A stretch of 64,000 nt of DNA, from NCBI GenBank assembly GCA_021234155.1, contig JAJEKV010000062.1, positions 4,219,025-4,283,024 on the forward strand, read 5' to 3'. The notes beneath the pieces are model-generated. The model had not been told where the DNA came from. It worked only from the letters and a program-made list of their open reading frames with translations, and did not search any database. This document shows, piece by piece, positions 41,321 to 52,185 of the stretch. This DNA is from Isoetes taiwanensis. Its lineage: Eukaryota; Streptophyta; Lycopodiopsida; Isoetales; Isoetaceae. Numbering within the stretch: the first letter of the stretch is position 1; each line of letters starts with the position of its first letter. Position numbers and translations under genes: made by a program.

Positions 41321-41498
41321 GGCATGCCATCCGCAGGATGAGGATGAGCTCACATAGGTTTGGTGTTGAAGTAGGCAGGTGAACATTCCTCACGAGCTTA
41401 GATGGTGTAAAATATGTGAGGCAGGAATGCTTGAAGACGAGGAACATGGACTTCTACATTGCCATGCTTACAAAGATATTCGAGAGAAGTATGATGTA
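41321..41498 (+). mobile_element. LINE-type ORF2 C-terminal zinc-finger fragment
   Basis: In two frames separated by a 1-nt shift near 41380 the sequence reads MRMSSHRFGVEVGR and then IPHELRWCKICEAGMLEDEE with HGLLHCHAYKDIR. The C-x2-C...H-x4-C finger preceded by a SHR-x-x-VE-x-GR motif is typical of the C-terminal region of non-LTR retrotransposon reverse transcriptases. Only about 60 residues are present, directly upstream of the copia protease. It is a relic joined to another element. Confidence 0.65.
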
Positions 41499-41580
41499 TC
41501 CATGATCACGTATTGGGAGATGTATCATTGATATTTTAGAGCGTAGGGATGATGTTTGAAGAACCTTAAAAGTAGATGAA

Positions 41581-44500
41581 ATCTGGTTGGTAGATTCGGG
41601 TGCAACCAAACACATGGCAGGAAAATTTGAGGTGTTTGAGCAACTAAAATCTTTTGAAAAGTTTATGATTAAAATGGCGGATGGAAATATTGCAATTTCT
41701 TCAGGAAAAGGGACTGTAAATTTGAATACACCATATCCGAATACATCATTTTTCCTCACATTTAAACTTAAAGATGTTATTCGTGTTCTTGATCTATTGG
41801 TTAATGTTAGTGAATTTGATAAAAAACTTGGTTTCTCTGTGTTGTTTACTTGGGGATTCGTTCATGTGCTTCAGAAAAATCCTTTGTGATGTTGATTTAG
41901 AGCTTGGCCAAGGGATATTTGAATCATGAAGACTTGTATATTCTTCAAGAAAAGTTACTAGGTAGTACAACATATGCCTCTCTTACTGCAGCAATACAAT
42001 AGACACTTGAATCTCCATGGCATGCAAGGTATGGCCATGTGGCTACTTTGGTTGTAGCACATGCCTCAAAACTCAACATGGTGAAAGGATTACCTAATCT
42101 TAAGTATCATGAGTTGAATCATCATGCATGTAGACTTGGAAAACAAGTTCAACTCCATATCCATCTCAAGCACACTTTCATGCAACTTCACCAATCCAGT
42201 TGGTTCGTTCTGATATATGTATCTGCCTACTGCTTCTTTGGGTGCAAAGAGGTACTTCATTCTTTTTGTAGATGACTTTAGTAGGTATACATGGGTGTAT
42301 CCTATAAAACTGAAGTCTGAAGCATTTGCTTGTATAAACTATTCAGCTCTATGGTTTGAAAATGAGTTCTCTACAATGACCAAAGTCTTAAAGACTGATA
42401 AATGAATTTCAAGCATATTTAGAACACAAGGGAGTACATTAGGAATTAATTGTGCCCTATGCCCATTCTCAAAATAGGTAGCAAAGCGTAAAAATAGCTC
42501 ATTATTAGATCTAACTTGCAGTATGCTCAAGCATAAGGAGTTGCCTTCAAATTTTTGGGCAGTAGTGGTAATGATTGCAGCTTATGTCTCAAATCGAGCA
42601 TCAACTAAGCCATTGAAAGATATGACACCATTTGAGAAATTGTACAAGGTCAAACCAAATATATCTCGTCTAAAAGTTTTTGGATGTCTTGCATATGCTT
42701 CATATCCTAGGGAGATTATGCAAAAGAATGGTAGACTCTCTCATAGAGCAATCAAACTAATTTTCATTGGATATGCAACTAATATGAAACATGGAGATGT
42801 TGTGATCTAGTTCAAAGGAAAGTGTTTGCATCAAGGAGTATTCACTTTACAGAAGAGAGTTTATTTACAAGAATGCTACCAGCCAAGTCAAGTGGATTAT
42901 GGGCAGACAGTATGCAATCTTTTCTAGACGATACATATATGGAAAACACAACAACATATATCTTCTTTGCTCATGAAAATTCAACTCAGGTATCTTCCAT
43001 TTCTATTCCACTTGATGTCATATAAAAACTTGCAAGTTCTTTAGCTCAATCTGTGTCTACTTTGTCATTTACCTCTGCTGAAGCTTTTGCTATACAGGTT
43101 GAGCAAGTTATTCATGACAATAGTTTTCAAATGTATGATTCTCTTAGGAGATCAACACGTTTAGCTTTGCTTCCTAATGTAATTATGCATTAATGGTTAA
43201 AATCCTTCATGACAAGGAACCTATAAATTACCTGCAAGCAGCTAAACATGAACATTGGATGAAAGCTATGGAAGAAGAGTTAGATATGCTTCACAAACAA
43301 GGGACTTGAGAGTTGTTACCAGCACTATGTGGTAAGGATGTCATTGAAGCAAAACAGATCCTTTGTACAAAGTATCAATGTTGATAGAAATTTCAAGGTA
43401 CAAAGCTAGGCTGGTAGCTAAATGTATACACAACAAGAAAGATTTGATTATAGTGACGTATTTACTCCTCTTGTCAGGATGGACACCTTAAGGGTTGTGT
43501 TAGCATTAGCTGCAAATCAAGGATGGCCAGTTTTTCAATTAGATTTCAAGAGCACTTTTTTGAATGGGGATGTAGAAGAGGACCTATATGTGCAACACTC
43601 GCCTGGATTTGAGCATAAGGATACACCTGAGTATGCTTGTCATATGTGAAAGTGTTTATATGGACTCAAATAGGCAACTAGATGTTGGAACCAAAAGATA
43701 TTGATATGGGTTATGATAGGTTATGTGTAGATCCTAATCTTTATTTAAATTTGAGGAAGACAATGTATCTATCATGCTACTATATGTAGATGATACAATT
43801 ATGACTGGGCAGTGGCTCTTCTCTTATAGAAGGCACTAAGAGGAAACTTAAAGCTACATTTGAAATTACACACTTGGGATTGATGCATTATTGTCTTGGT
43901 CGGGAAGTGTGGCAGACGAAAACAAAATCAGATCATAAAGATGTAGATTCTACACTTTATAGCCAGCTGGTTGGGGCGTTATTATATATTGAAAACACGA
44001 GGCCTGACATTCTTTATATGCTGAGGGTTTTATCAAGATTTATGACCAGACCTAAAGCTCCTCATTGGAAAGCAGCTAAAAGGATCTTACAATATTTGAA
44101 AGGTATCAGTAATGAAGGTCTGCACTATACAAAAGTGAATGATCCGAAGTTAAGATTATACTCCAATTCTAACATGGCTTCTACAAATCTAGAGAGGAGG
44201 AAATGTTTGACTGTATATGTGTATTTCTTTGGCAATAATGCAGTCAATTGGACATCCAAGAAGCAAGGCTCCAATAGTATCAACACTACTAAGGCAGAAT
44301 TAAAAGCTCTAACAATGATTGTTCAAGAGTTTCTATGGTCAATACATCTTTATGAAGATCTTCATATCACTATCACACCAACTTATTTGTATCTTGACAA
44401 TAATGGGGTGATTTCACATGCTAAATATTACAAAATGCATTTACTGTTTAAATATCTAAGCATTAAGCTGTGTTTTGTTCGAGAACCTCTAGAGAAAGAC

Positions 44501-44617
44501 AATATGATTTTGTTATATTGTGCTTCTAAAGATCAACTTGCAGATGGTTTTACAAAACTGTTAGCACGCAAATAGTTTTCTCATATGAAGAACAACTATG
44601 TTGGTCATCAAGGGGGA
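41581..44617 (+). mobile_element. Ty1/copia retrotransposon pol, degenerate
   Basis: Domains appear in copia order. The aspartic protease (VDSGATKHMAG) is at about 41587, then GAG-pre-integrase text near 42000-42180. The integrase spans about 42230-42810, with YFILFVDDFSRYTWVYP and, later, PFEKLYKVKPNISRLKVFGC. The reverse transcriptase spans about 43250-43880, with QLDFKSTFLNGDVEEDLYVQ and YVDD at 43783-43794. RNase H spans 43920-44575, ending ADGFTKLLARK. Several stops and frameshifts separate the pieces, and no gag lies upstream. The element cannot move by itself. Confidence 0.93.
44609..44617 (+). other. Polypurine tract of the copia element
   Basis: CAAGGGGGA lies 34 bp after the RNase H stop and is followed directly by TGTTAATC, the expected start of the 3' LTR. 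Confidence 0.75.
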
Positions 44618-44712
44618 TGTTAATCTATGCTATTGTAGATGATGACTCAACATTACTGACTGTGTAGTGACTAGGCATGTACGTATAAACCTAGTTTGAC
44701 ATTCTGAGCATG
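44618..44712 (+). mobile_element. Start of copia 3' LTR, interrupted by CACTA element
   Basis: The LTR begins TGTTAATCTATGC after the polypurine tract. It runs 95 bp before CACTACAAGAGAA begins. Its remainder probably resumes at about 51012 (TTCATACGAGC...), where A+T-rich LTR-like text continues. I could not find a 5' LTR. Confidence 0.6.
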
Positions 44713-45240
44713 CACTACAAGAGAACATGGTCGTTTATGTCACTCATTGTGCCAATTTTAGCCTAAAATAACAACTCAAAATTTCTTAACAACTGACACA
44801 ATTGGTGTCACATACCAGTGACAATAATGTGGCAAATATAATGTCACTTATAAGGTCTCCTGTAGCGTCAGCGCTAATGCCACTTATAGGATCACCTATA
44901 TTAGCATAAATTTCAACACCCAATGTGTCACCTATAACATCAACTATAGTGTTACCATTATGGCCAGTGGTAGAGTCGCATAGCATCATGTATAGTTTCA
45001 CATATAACATCATGCATGTTGTTATATATAAGGTCATTGCCAGCAAGATTATTGTCACAAATAAAGCCATATATATTGCCATCTCTAACCCCAATTTCCA
45101 TGTCACCCATAGAGTCATAAATAATGCTATTTTGGCAATAGTAGTGTCATCTAGTACTAGCAATGGTAATGTCAGCTCTAAGCCACACAAGGAGTGTCAA
45201 TATTAATGTCATCGTGTCAATACTAATGTCATCTCGTGTT

Positions 45241-47559
45241 ATGCACCCAAATGAAAGGGAGTTTTAGGGGAACTTAGTTTAAGATATCAGAGGTTATGTT
45301 TTAGTGTACGGTGTGTGCTAAAAAAATAATAATAATAATGGGGCCCTTCGAGGGGGAAAAAAAGAAAAGAAAGAAAGATGAATATGTAGAAAACAAATGT
45401 AATATGGTATGTGGATACATAGCACAAAAAATCACCTTCTCTAATGTAGGTGTTATATAGAGTTTGTCTGAAAGGATTTCAAACACACCATTGAACTCAC
45501 ACTTTATCTTCAATCTATTGATTCAGATCCAAAAACTACAAACTTAAAGCTCTTCTAGCTGAAATAGGATTACATACTTAGGCTTCTACATCAAATGCAT
45601 ACACCAGTCTCATTTTGCACAAGGGATCAGACACTCCCATTGGCAACTAGTATTTCATAGGCTCATGTGCCCTGTAACAGATTGATAGTATTGATAGCTT
45701 TGAAAGTATTGGCACTATATCATACTAGAGTCATAACTGTGTCCTTCATATATTCAACAATTTTAGATTCACGTTTCGGTTTTAGCTCTGGCTAGACAAT
45801 GGTAAGCATGGTCAGTATGGACATAGAGCTGATATACAACAGACATTAGATTCCATAAGAGCTTTTTAACCAGATATTGGATTCAATAATTTGACTGCGC
45901 AAATAAAAGACGTGCCAAATAGGCGATGACAATTGATTGCCAGTAACAATGTCGTGGAGCTATAAGCGTAAGCAAATCAAAGACAGGCATAAGCTAAGCA
46001 AACTGCAGACAAATATCCCCAGAGGGTCTAATACCATGTTTCCTAGTAAATCAAATAACATACAATTTCCAGTCGTGATATTTCCATGACAAGGATACAG
46101 CCTCTATAGGACATATTAAGCTGGATAAACCTTGCAAAACCAGTAGATGCCTTAATTTTAGTTGACAAAGAAGAAAATATAGGCTTCACAATTTTCAAAT
46201 TCATACATATATTACCAGGGCAAGCATGCCAAAATGTACTGTAATTTTGATCGTAGATGCAATGTTGAAGATACCTACACATTTGAGTATACATAAGACC
46301 CAACATGAGACTAATTTGAAAATCAAACAAGTTGTTTATGATTCTACCATCATGGTACCTACAACCAGTATTTGACAAGTTTAAGACTATGCATACAGAT
46401 ATAAAGAGAAATGTAATATAAAGCAAAAGAAAGAGACTGAGAGAGCGCAAAGCATGAAATGTTCCCCGAGGAAATATTTACCTTCATCTTCTTTATGTCC
46501 AAATTTTGGCTGAGGCAAGAGAGAAACCACGAAAAAGAAGAGGGTTTGCATGAATTGCCCATGAAACTAAAGAAGCTTTTTAATGTGGCTCAAATCCGGC
46601 CTTACCATGCCACCTGATTCTCGTCAATATGTAGCACAATAATGCCAGAGCTTGGAAGAAAGGATTCCGGAGCCTGAGAGACCGGATTGTCGATCTCCAT
46701 AAAAAGCCCTAGAAATGCATAGGTCGAAGCTCAAGATGAGCCTATCTTTTCTTCAAATAAAAATAGTATAGCAAACGGAAAAAACTTTGTTTTGAAAAAA
46801 AAAATGTAAAAGAAAATGCAGGTTATCAAACCATATTCGAATTGCTGCCACTTACATTTAATGCTTGCTATGATTCCAACTGGTGCCACCATAGCTTAAA
46901 AAAAAAGGAAATGTAAGAAAACAGGATGTCTGTTCAAGGGATCCAATCATCCAATGCTTTTAAAGGCTTTTAAACCCATTGGAAGACGGGGTGCAGAGAG
47001 TGCAAAACATAGAGACACAATAGTAACTTGAAGTTTATGGAATCTGTATGGTTTATGTATGGTGGAAGACACATCTACTTAGACAGCAAAGGGCGAATTA
47101 TTTTGCCTTTAAATATTTAGCTACTAGGTCTGCAATGCCTTCACACCATCATATACGCCACTGGGGATCGAACGCACCAATGCCCATCATAAACGTCATA
47201 GTTTTATGATCTTCCATTAACTTACGGGGTCCACGTCTATGGGTGTGACGTTCTATCTTATTTGTGCATGCAAGTGTGAGTCTATTCACTCTCTACCTTG
47301 TAAAACATATGTTGAGTCCCATGGGAGTTTTCGGACGCATTCATGCACACATAAAAATGTTAAGCAATGACATAATAGTTTAGCTTCACGATATAACGAA
47401 TGTTGATGTCAAAGGCGACATAAAAGTACGAATATATATTTGATGTTATAGCTGCTGACATCCAATAACAACATTAATAGATGTTGACATAATTATTGGC
47501 CATAATGATAATGATAATGATAAAGGAAACTAGATCTTGTTAATATGGGTATACAGTAG
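45241..47559. other. Interior of the CACTA element, no gene recognised
   Basis: This is A+T-rich sequence with short frames on both strands (the longest is 135 codons at 46450-46043, minus) and no recognisable domain. A stretch near 46022-46036 (GAGGGTCTAATACCATG) resembles the reverse complement of a copia tRNA-Met primer-binding site. A short (ATAATG)n run lies at 47501-47522. Confidence 0.5.
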
Positions 47560-47719
47560 GTGATGCTAATTTTAACATTCATAATGATTGACATAAAGAT
47601 TGATGGTAATGGTGTCTATAACTGATGCTAAGAGCAACATCTATTGTGCCATATAATATGGCAACATACCGTCGACAAAATTGGTGACACTTGTGATGCT
47701 ATTATATCTGATGCTAATC

Positions 47720-50700
47720 CCATCGATCCGAGACATCGGATCGCCATTCTAGAATGGGACGAAAGTACATAAGCTGCATGCATGCTACGGCGCATGCCCA
47801 TTCCGTTGGGGAGTTCGCTATTTTAGGCGCTAAGCTGTGATCAACATCTCTACCGGCGCTTCCTCTTCCCCTCGCCAGCATCTTATTCTCTTTGAATTGT
47901 TTCAGCAGGGAGGGCTTCTTCCGCTTGGTTTGGCCAATTTACGCTTTTCTGTCGCCCTTTTCCTACTTTTTAGCTCTTCGGCCCCGCGGACCTTCGGCCC
48001 CCATCCTAGTTTGTGCGAAGTCCTTGTACTGGGCGTTTGTTTTATATGTAGTCCCATTCTAGATCCCATCGTATCCGAGACATCGACGCCATTCTAGAAT
48101 GGGACGAGCATGCATGTTTGCATGCATGCGGCGCTGCGCATGCCCATTCGCTGGGAGTTCGCTATTTTAGGCGCTAAGCTGCGATCAACATCTCATCAAG
48201 CGCTTTCCTCTTTCTCTCAAATAGCATCTTTACCCCTTTCTTTTGTGATCTGTTTCCCGTGCGTGGGAGGGGCTTTTCCTCGCCTCGGTTTGGCCAATTT
48301 GGCGCTTTCATGTCGCTTTCGTTTCCTGCTTTACCGCTATCCTGCGGACTCCTTCGCCCTCGATCCTAGTTTGTTGGCAGTCCTTGGTATTCTGGCGTTT
48401 GTTGAGCCTGATAAAGAGTCCCATTCTAGGGACTCAATGATCCGAGACATCTGACGCCATTCTAGAATGCGGGGACGAAAGCATGCATAGCCAGATGTAC
48501 AAGTGCGCTGTGATGCCCGCTGCTGGGAGTTCGGGCTATTTGAAGCGGCTCACTTCATCGGCGCTTCCTCTTCTCTCTCTCAAGACCTTATTCTCTTTGA
48601 ACCCACCCTCCCCTTCTTTGTTATCAGATTTTTTACCGCGGTGGCACGCTACAGAATCAAATTTCCACTGGAGGTTTTGGTTTGTCTTGTTGTTTTGTTG
48701 GTGATGTGCGTACAAAGTTAGCGCTACACATCCGCTTCTTTGTAATTTTCCATTCGTGGGTTTTGGGAGCGCATTTCTTATGCCTTTACGCTTGTTCAAG
48801 CCCCTGCCGGCTTACTAGGTTTTTCCTCAAAAACCCTAAAGGGCTGGTTTTAAATCCCTGATAAGCAGTACACTAGCCCAAATTCGCCAGCATTGTATTT
48901 TTGTTGGGGTCCAAATGATATAATTGGATTTTCTTTATTTTTATGGGTAGTTCGCGATGTGTGCGCTACCCACTCATCTTGCACTATCAGAGAAACTGGC
49001 TGAGATGACGAGAAGCAAGTCTGCCGCTTCTCATTCATCTTCGCGCGATTTCTACATATGATAAGGATAGCCGCTATATGGCACCACCAACAAAAAGGGC
49101 AAAACTAACGGCATCATTTTGGACCCCAAAAACAAAATACAACGCTTAATATGAGTGGCCGACGTACCGCCGAAGCTGGTCACCCGATTAAAACCTCACT
49201 CTTCGGTTTTCGGCGAAAACCCTAGTGATAAAGCCTTCTCAAGCATGGGCCAAATGTTCCAAGGTAACGCTCCCAAAACTCCCCGCATAGGTTTCAAACT
49301 ATATGCTTTCACATCTCCAGACTGCACATCACCAACAACAAGCGAAATATATCGGGGAGAATAGTATCACCAAAGTTGGTGAAAGTACCCAATCGGTGGA
49401 AAAATACATAAAATGTAACTTGTACAAAATATAATAAACAAAGAAGGGAGGGAGGGTTCAAAGAGAATAAGGTACCGCTGAGAGAAAAGGAAGCTACCGG
49501 CGAAACGCCGCATGAAGAACTCCGCAATAAGCAGCAAACGCTAACCCGGGCGAACGCCCAAAAACGCGCGGCGTATGCATGCGACGCGTATGTACGTGTA
49601 TGCATAAAAGCTGCTTTGAGAAGAATGCCGACGCACCGCATATTTTGCATCGGCGCGATTTCGGTATGAAATTAAAGCGCATTAAAGGGACTTTGGTCAA
49701 GGGATTGAGTGATGGGCGTCAAGGTGGGATGAAGGGGTTAAAAGGCCGTGGTGCGATGTAAAGTAACGCTAGCTCTGCTTTCAGGGTGAAGAGCCCTCCC
49801 CGCCTCGTGTCAAATCAAAGAGTAGCTAAGGTACCGCTGAGTAGCGAGGAGGCTTTCCTCTCTCAAAGAAGCATCTTATTCTTCTTTTGGAATTGCTTCG
49901 TGCGTGGGAGGGCCGCCTCAGCTTACTAATTTGAAGTTTCTTATATCCTTCTTTTCTCGCCTTTTTGCCCGCCCCGTGACTTCGCCCCATCCTAGTTTGT
50001 GTAAGGAAGTTCTCAGAAGCCAAGCGTTTGTTGAGCTACAGTCCTCTAGAATCGCGACGATCCAAGACATCTGATCGCCATTCCAGACGTGGGACGAAGC
50101 ATGCATGTCGCGGCATGCATGCGTGGCGCGATGCCCGCTTGGGCTGGGAGTTCGCCATTTCAGCGCTGCCGCGATCCACGCCCTACCTGCTTTCCTCTCT
50201 CAACAGCATCTTTATTCTCTTTGAACCCACCCTCCCCTTCTTTGTTTATTGTATTTTGTACAAGTTTCTCGCGATCATAAAGCCCACCCGCCGGTCGATA
50301 TAAGTTTCACCACGCGATTTATTCTCTCTGGTGATATTTTGTGTTGTCTCGCTTGCTGTGTCAGATGTACGTGGGCGAAAGATCGCTTCGACTTCTTCAT
50401 GCTGTGGGTTTTGGGAGTCATTCTATGCCCACGCTTGTTCCAGCCCCTTGGGCCGGGCGCTTACCAGGGTTTTTCCCAAAACCCGAAGGGCTGGTTTTTA
50501 ATCCCTTGATAAGCTGCAGTACATCACCACTCATCTGGCTACATTGTATTTTTGGGGTCCAAATGATATAATTGATTTCCTTTATTTTTCGCGGGTAGTT
50601 CAAGGTGGCTGCTTACCCACCGCCCACCATTGTAGAAAATCACCGAGATGAATGAGAAGCCTATCTATAAGAAAATCAACAGATGAATGAGAAGCCTATC

Positions 50701-50750
50701 TATCTAAGGCTTGTTGGTTCTTTATGCTTAGTCCCATTCTAGAATAGCAA
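47720..50750. repeat. Block of alternating forward and reverse repeats nested in the CACTA element
   Basis: Unit A (about 300-370 bp) begins near CATTCTAGAATGGG, runs through GCATGCATG and GGGAGTTCGC, and ends in TCTTATTCTCTTTGA. It occurs at about 47743, 48050 and 48418 (forward), 49490-49845 (reversed) and 49850-50220 (forward). Unit B (AACCCACCCTCC...AAACCCTAAAGGGCTGG...CCAAATGATATAATTG) is forward at 48600-49020, reversed at 49040-49490 and forward at 50220-50660. Fold points are near 49,025 and 49,845. Confidence 0.8.
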
Positions 50751-51126
50751 TATTTTTAGTGTCATTATTGGGTACTGACGCTAATACTGATGCAACAAGC
50801 AACTAGTGATGCTATATATGATGCTAATAGCAACATCTATAGTGTCATGGCATGACACTGATGATGACAGAAACAATGACTTCATTAGTGACATAAATTG
50901 TGTCACCTATAGCATCACCATTTTGGTAATGTCACTAATAATGTCATCGTGTATCTTTTCCAAAATTATGGTGACATTTTGATACACTAATTGACCCCTT
51001 CTCTTGTAGTTATTCCTTCATACGAGCTTTCTATTTCATTCATATAGACTTGTATCTATCTTCATTTCTTCATACATTGTGTTTTACTTCATTAATAATT
51101 GTTGCTTTCAAACATTTGTTTGGCAG

Positions 51127-51272
51127 GATATTCCATGTTATAGTATCCTCCAAGCACCAATGGTTCAAAACAGAGAGCTCAATATACAATTTGTGCATCA
51201 AAACCTTGAAACAAAGTCAATGGCGCAATGGCTACCCCAAAGCCATGAAGCGTTGCAACAATTTTGGCTCAT
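51127..51272 (+). pseudogene. Exon-like fragment, unidentified
   Basis: A good acceptor (TTTGTTTGGCAG) and donor (AT/GTGAGT) enclose 146 nt that read in one frame as DIPCYSILQAPMVQNRELN, then IQFVHQNLETKSMAQW and LPQSHEALQQFWL. The composition is protein-like and not repetitive. No neighbouring exon in a matching frame was found, so it is probably a stranded gene fragment next to the CACTA end. Function unknown. Confidence 0.4.
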
Positions 51273-51717
51273 GTGAGTTTCAGGGTGTTTTCTAATCTCT
51301 CTACATATTTGAAGGGGCACAAAATATTGGCCTCTATTTATTTTGGCTACATTGTTGAGCATAGTTTGGCTTGACCATTTTTTGAATTGTTACGGCAGGA
51401 GGTTATAAATTGGAAATTTTGTTTCGGTGTATTATGGGAGATGTTGTTTTTGTTTTGTTTAAAAAAAATAAATATTCAAAAAACATTAACAAATTCATGA
51501 ATAACATATAAACCATCAAATATAGAACAACACAAATGCCATAACACACCAAAACAAAAATTTCTAAATTTTTTTCTCCCTCTCTCGACATGTAACACTG
51601 CCAAACACTTCGATAGTAATATAAGCGGGCTTCAGCTCCTAGAACTAAGCCATAAGAGGTTGCAGATCTATCCTCTGCAGAGAGAGCCTCAAATATCAAT
51701 TGAGCTTGACACACTGG

Positions 51718-52185
51718 TCATATTGAGCACATGACTAGCAACTTAGCTTCAGACCTACAACTAGTTCGCTTCTGAACAAATGCTTCACGCTCTACGACGC
51801 CTTTACTGGTAAGAAGTCCGAAACCAATATTGCTCTGTGTAACAGATTCCTCAGCTACCTCAGATTCCATGTAACATCCAATTCTGTTGTGCTGGTGGGC
51901 TGCGGCATCCAATCCTGCCACCATTGCTCCTTTGAAATAGCAACATCCTCTCCCTGAAAAACAACAACATGTTTCGTATACAATAACAATCCTAAATAAA
52001 CAAGAACCAATTAAGTAGACATTGCATATCGATATGGACAGTTCATGTTGCCTTTTGTAGGCTTCTGCCATCGGAACTAGGGTGGTGCATGGCCCTAAAT
52101 ATCCTTGCACCGTGGACATTTGTATGCATCTTGATTATTGTAGCAAAGCCATTGTTATAGCAACCGGAGTGCCTCGTAGAATTCT
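51718..52185 (-). pseudogene. Minus-strand exon-like fragments, unidentified
   Basis: After an acceptor-like TTCTCTGTAG, the minus strand reads NSTRHSGCYNNGFATIIK and MHTNVHGARIFRAMHHPSSD before a stop. After a second acceptor-like TTTTTCAG it reads GEDVAISKEQWWQDWMPQPT and on to a stop within about 30 codons. The two pieces lie about 110 nt apart and might be exons of one decayed gene. No family is recognised. Confidence 0.25.

Larger units (their letters stand above)
44713..51011. mobile_element. CACTA (En/Spm-type) transposon, non-autonomous, 6.3 kb
   Basis: The left end is CACTACAAGAGAA (44713-44725). The right end is TTCTCTTGTAGT followed by T instead of G (to 51011), its inverted match. 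Flanking triplets are ATG and ATT, a near but imperfect target duplication. Both ends carry many subterminal repeats built on TGTCAC and ATGCTAT-like words (44730-45240, 47560-47710 and 50750-50990), as usual for CACTA elements. No transposase text was found inside, so the element appears non-autonomous. A repeat block at 47.72-50.75 kb splits the right subterminal region. Confidence 0.75.

Noticed and set aside
46020..46040. A copia primer-binding site on the minus strand
   Set aside because: The match to the tRNA-Met complement is partial and no LTR end or pol text lies beside it.
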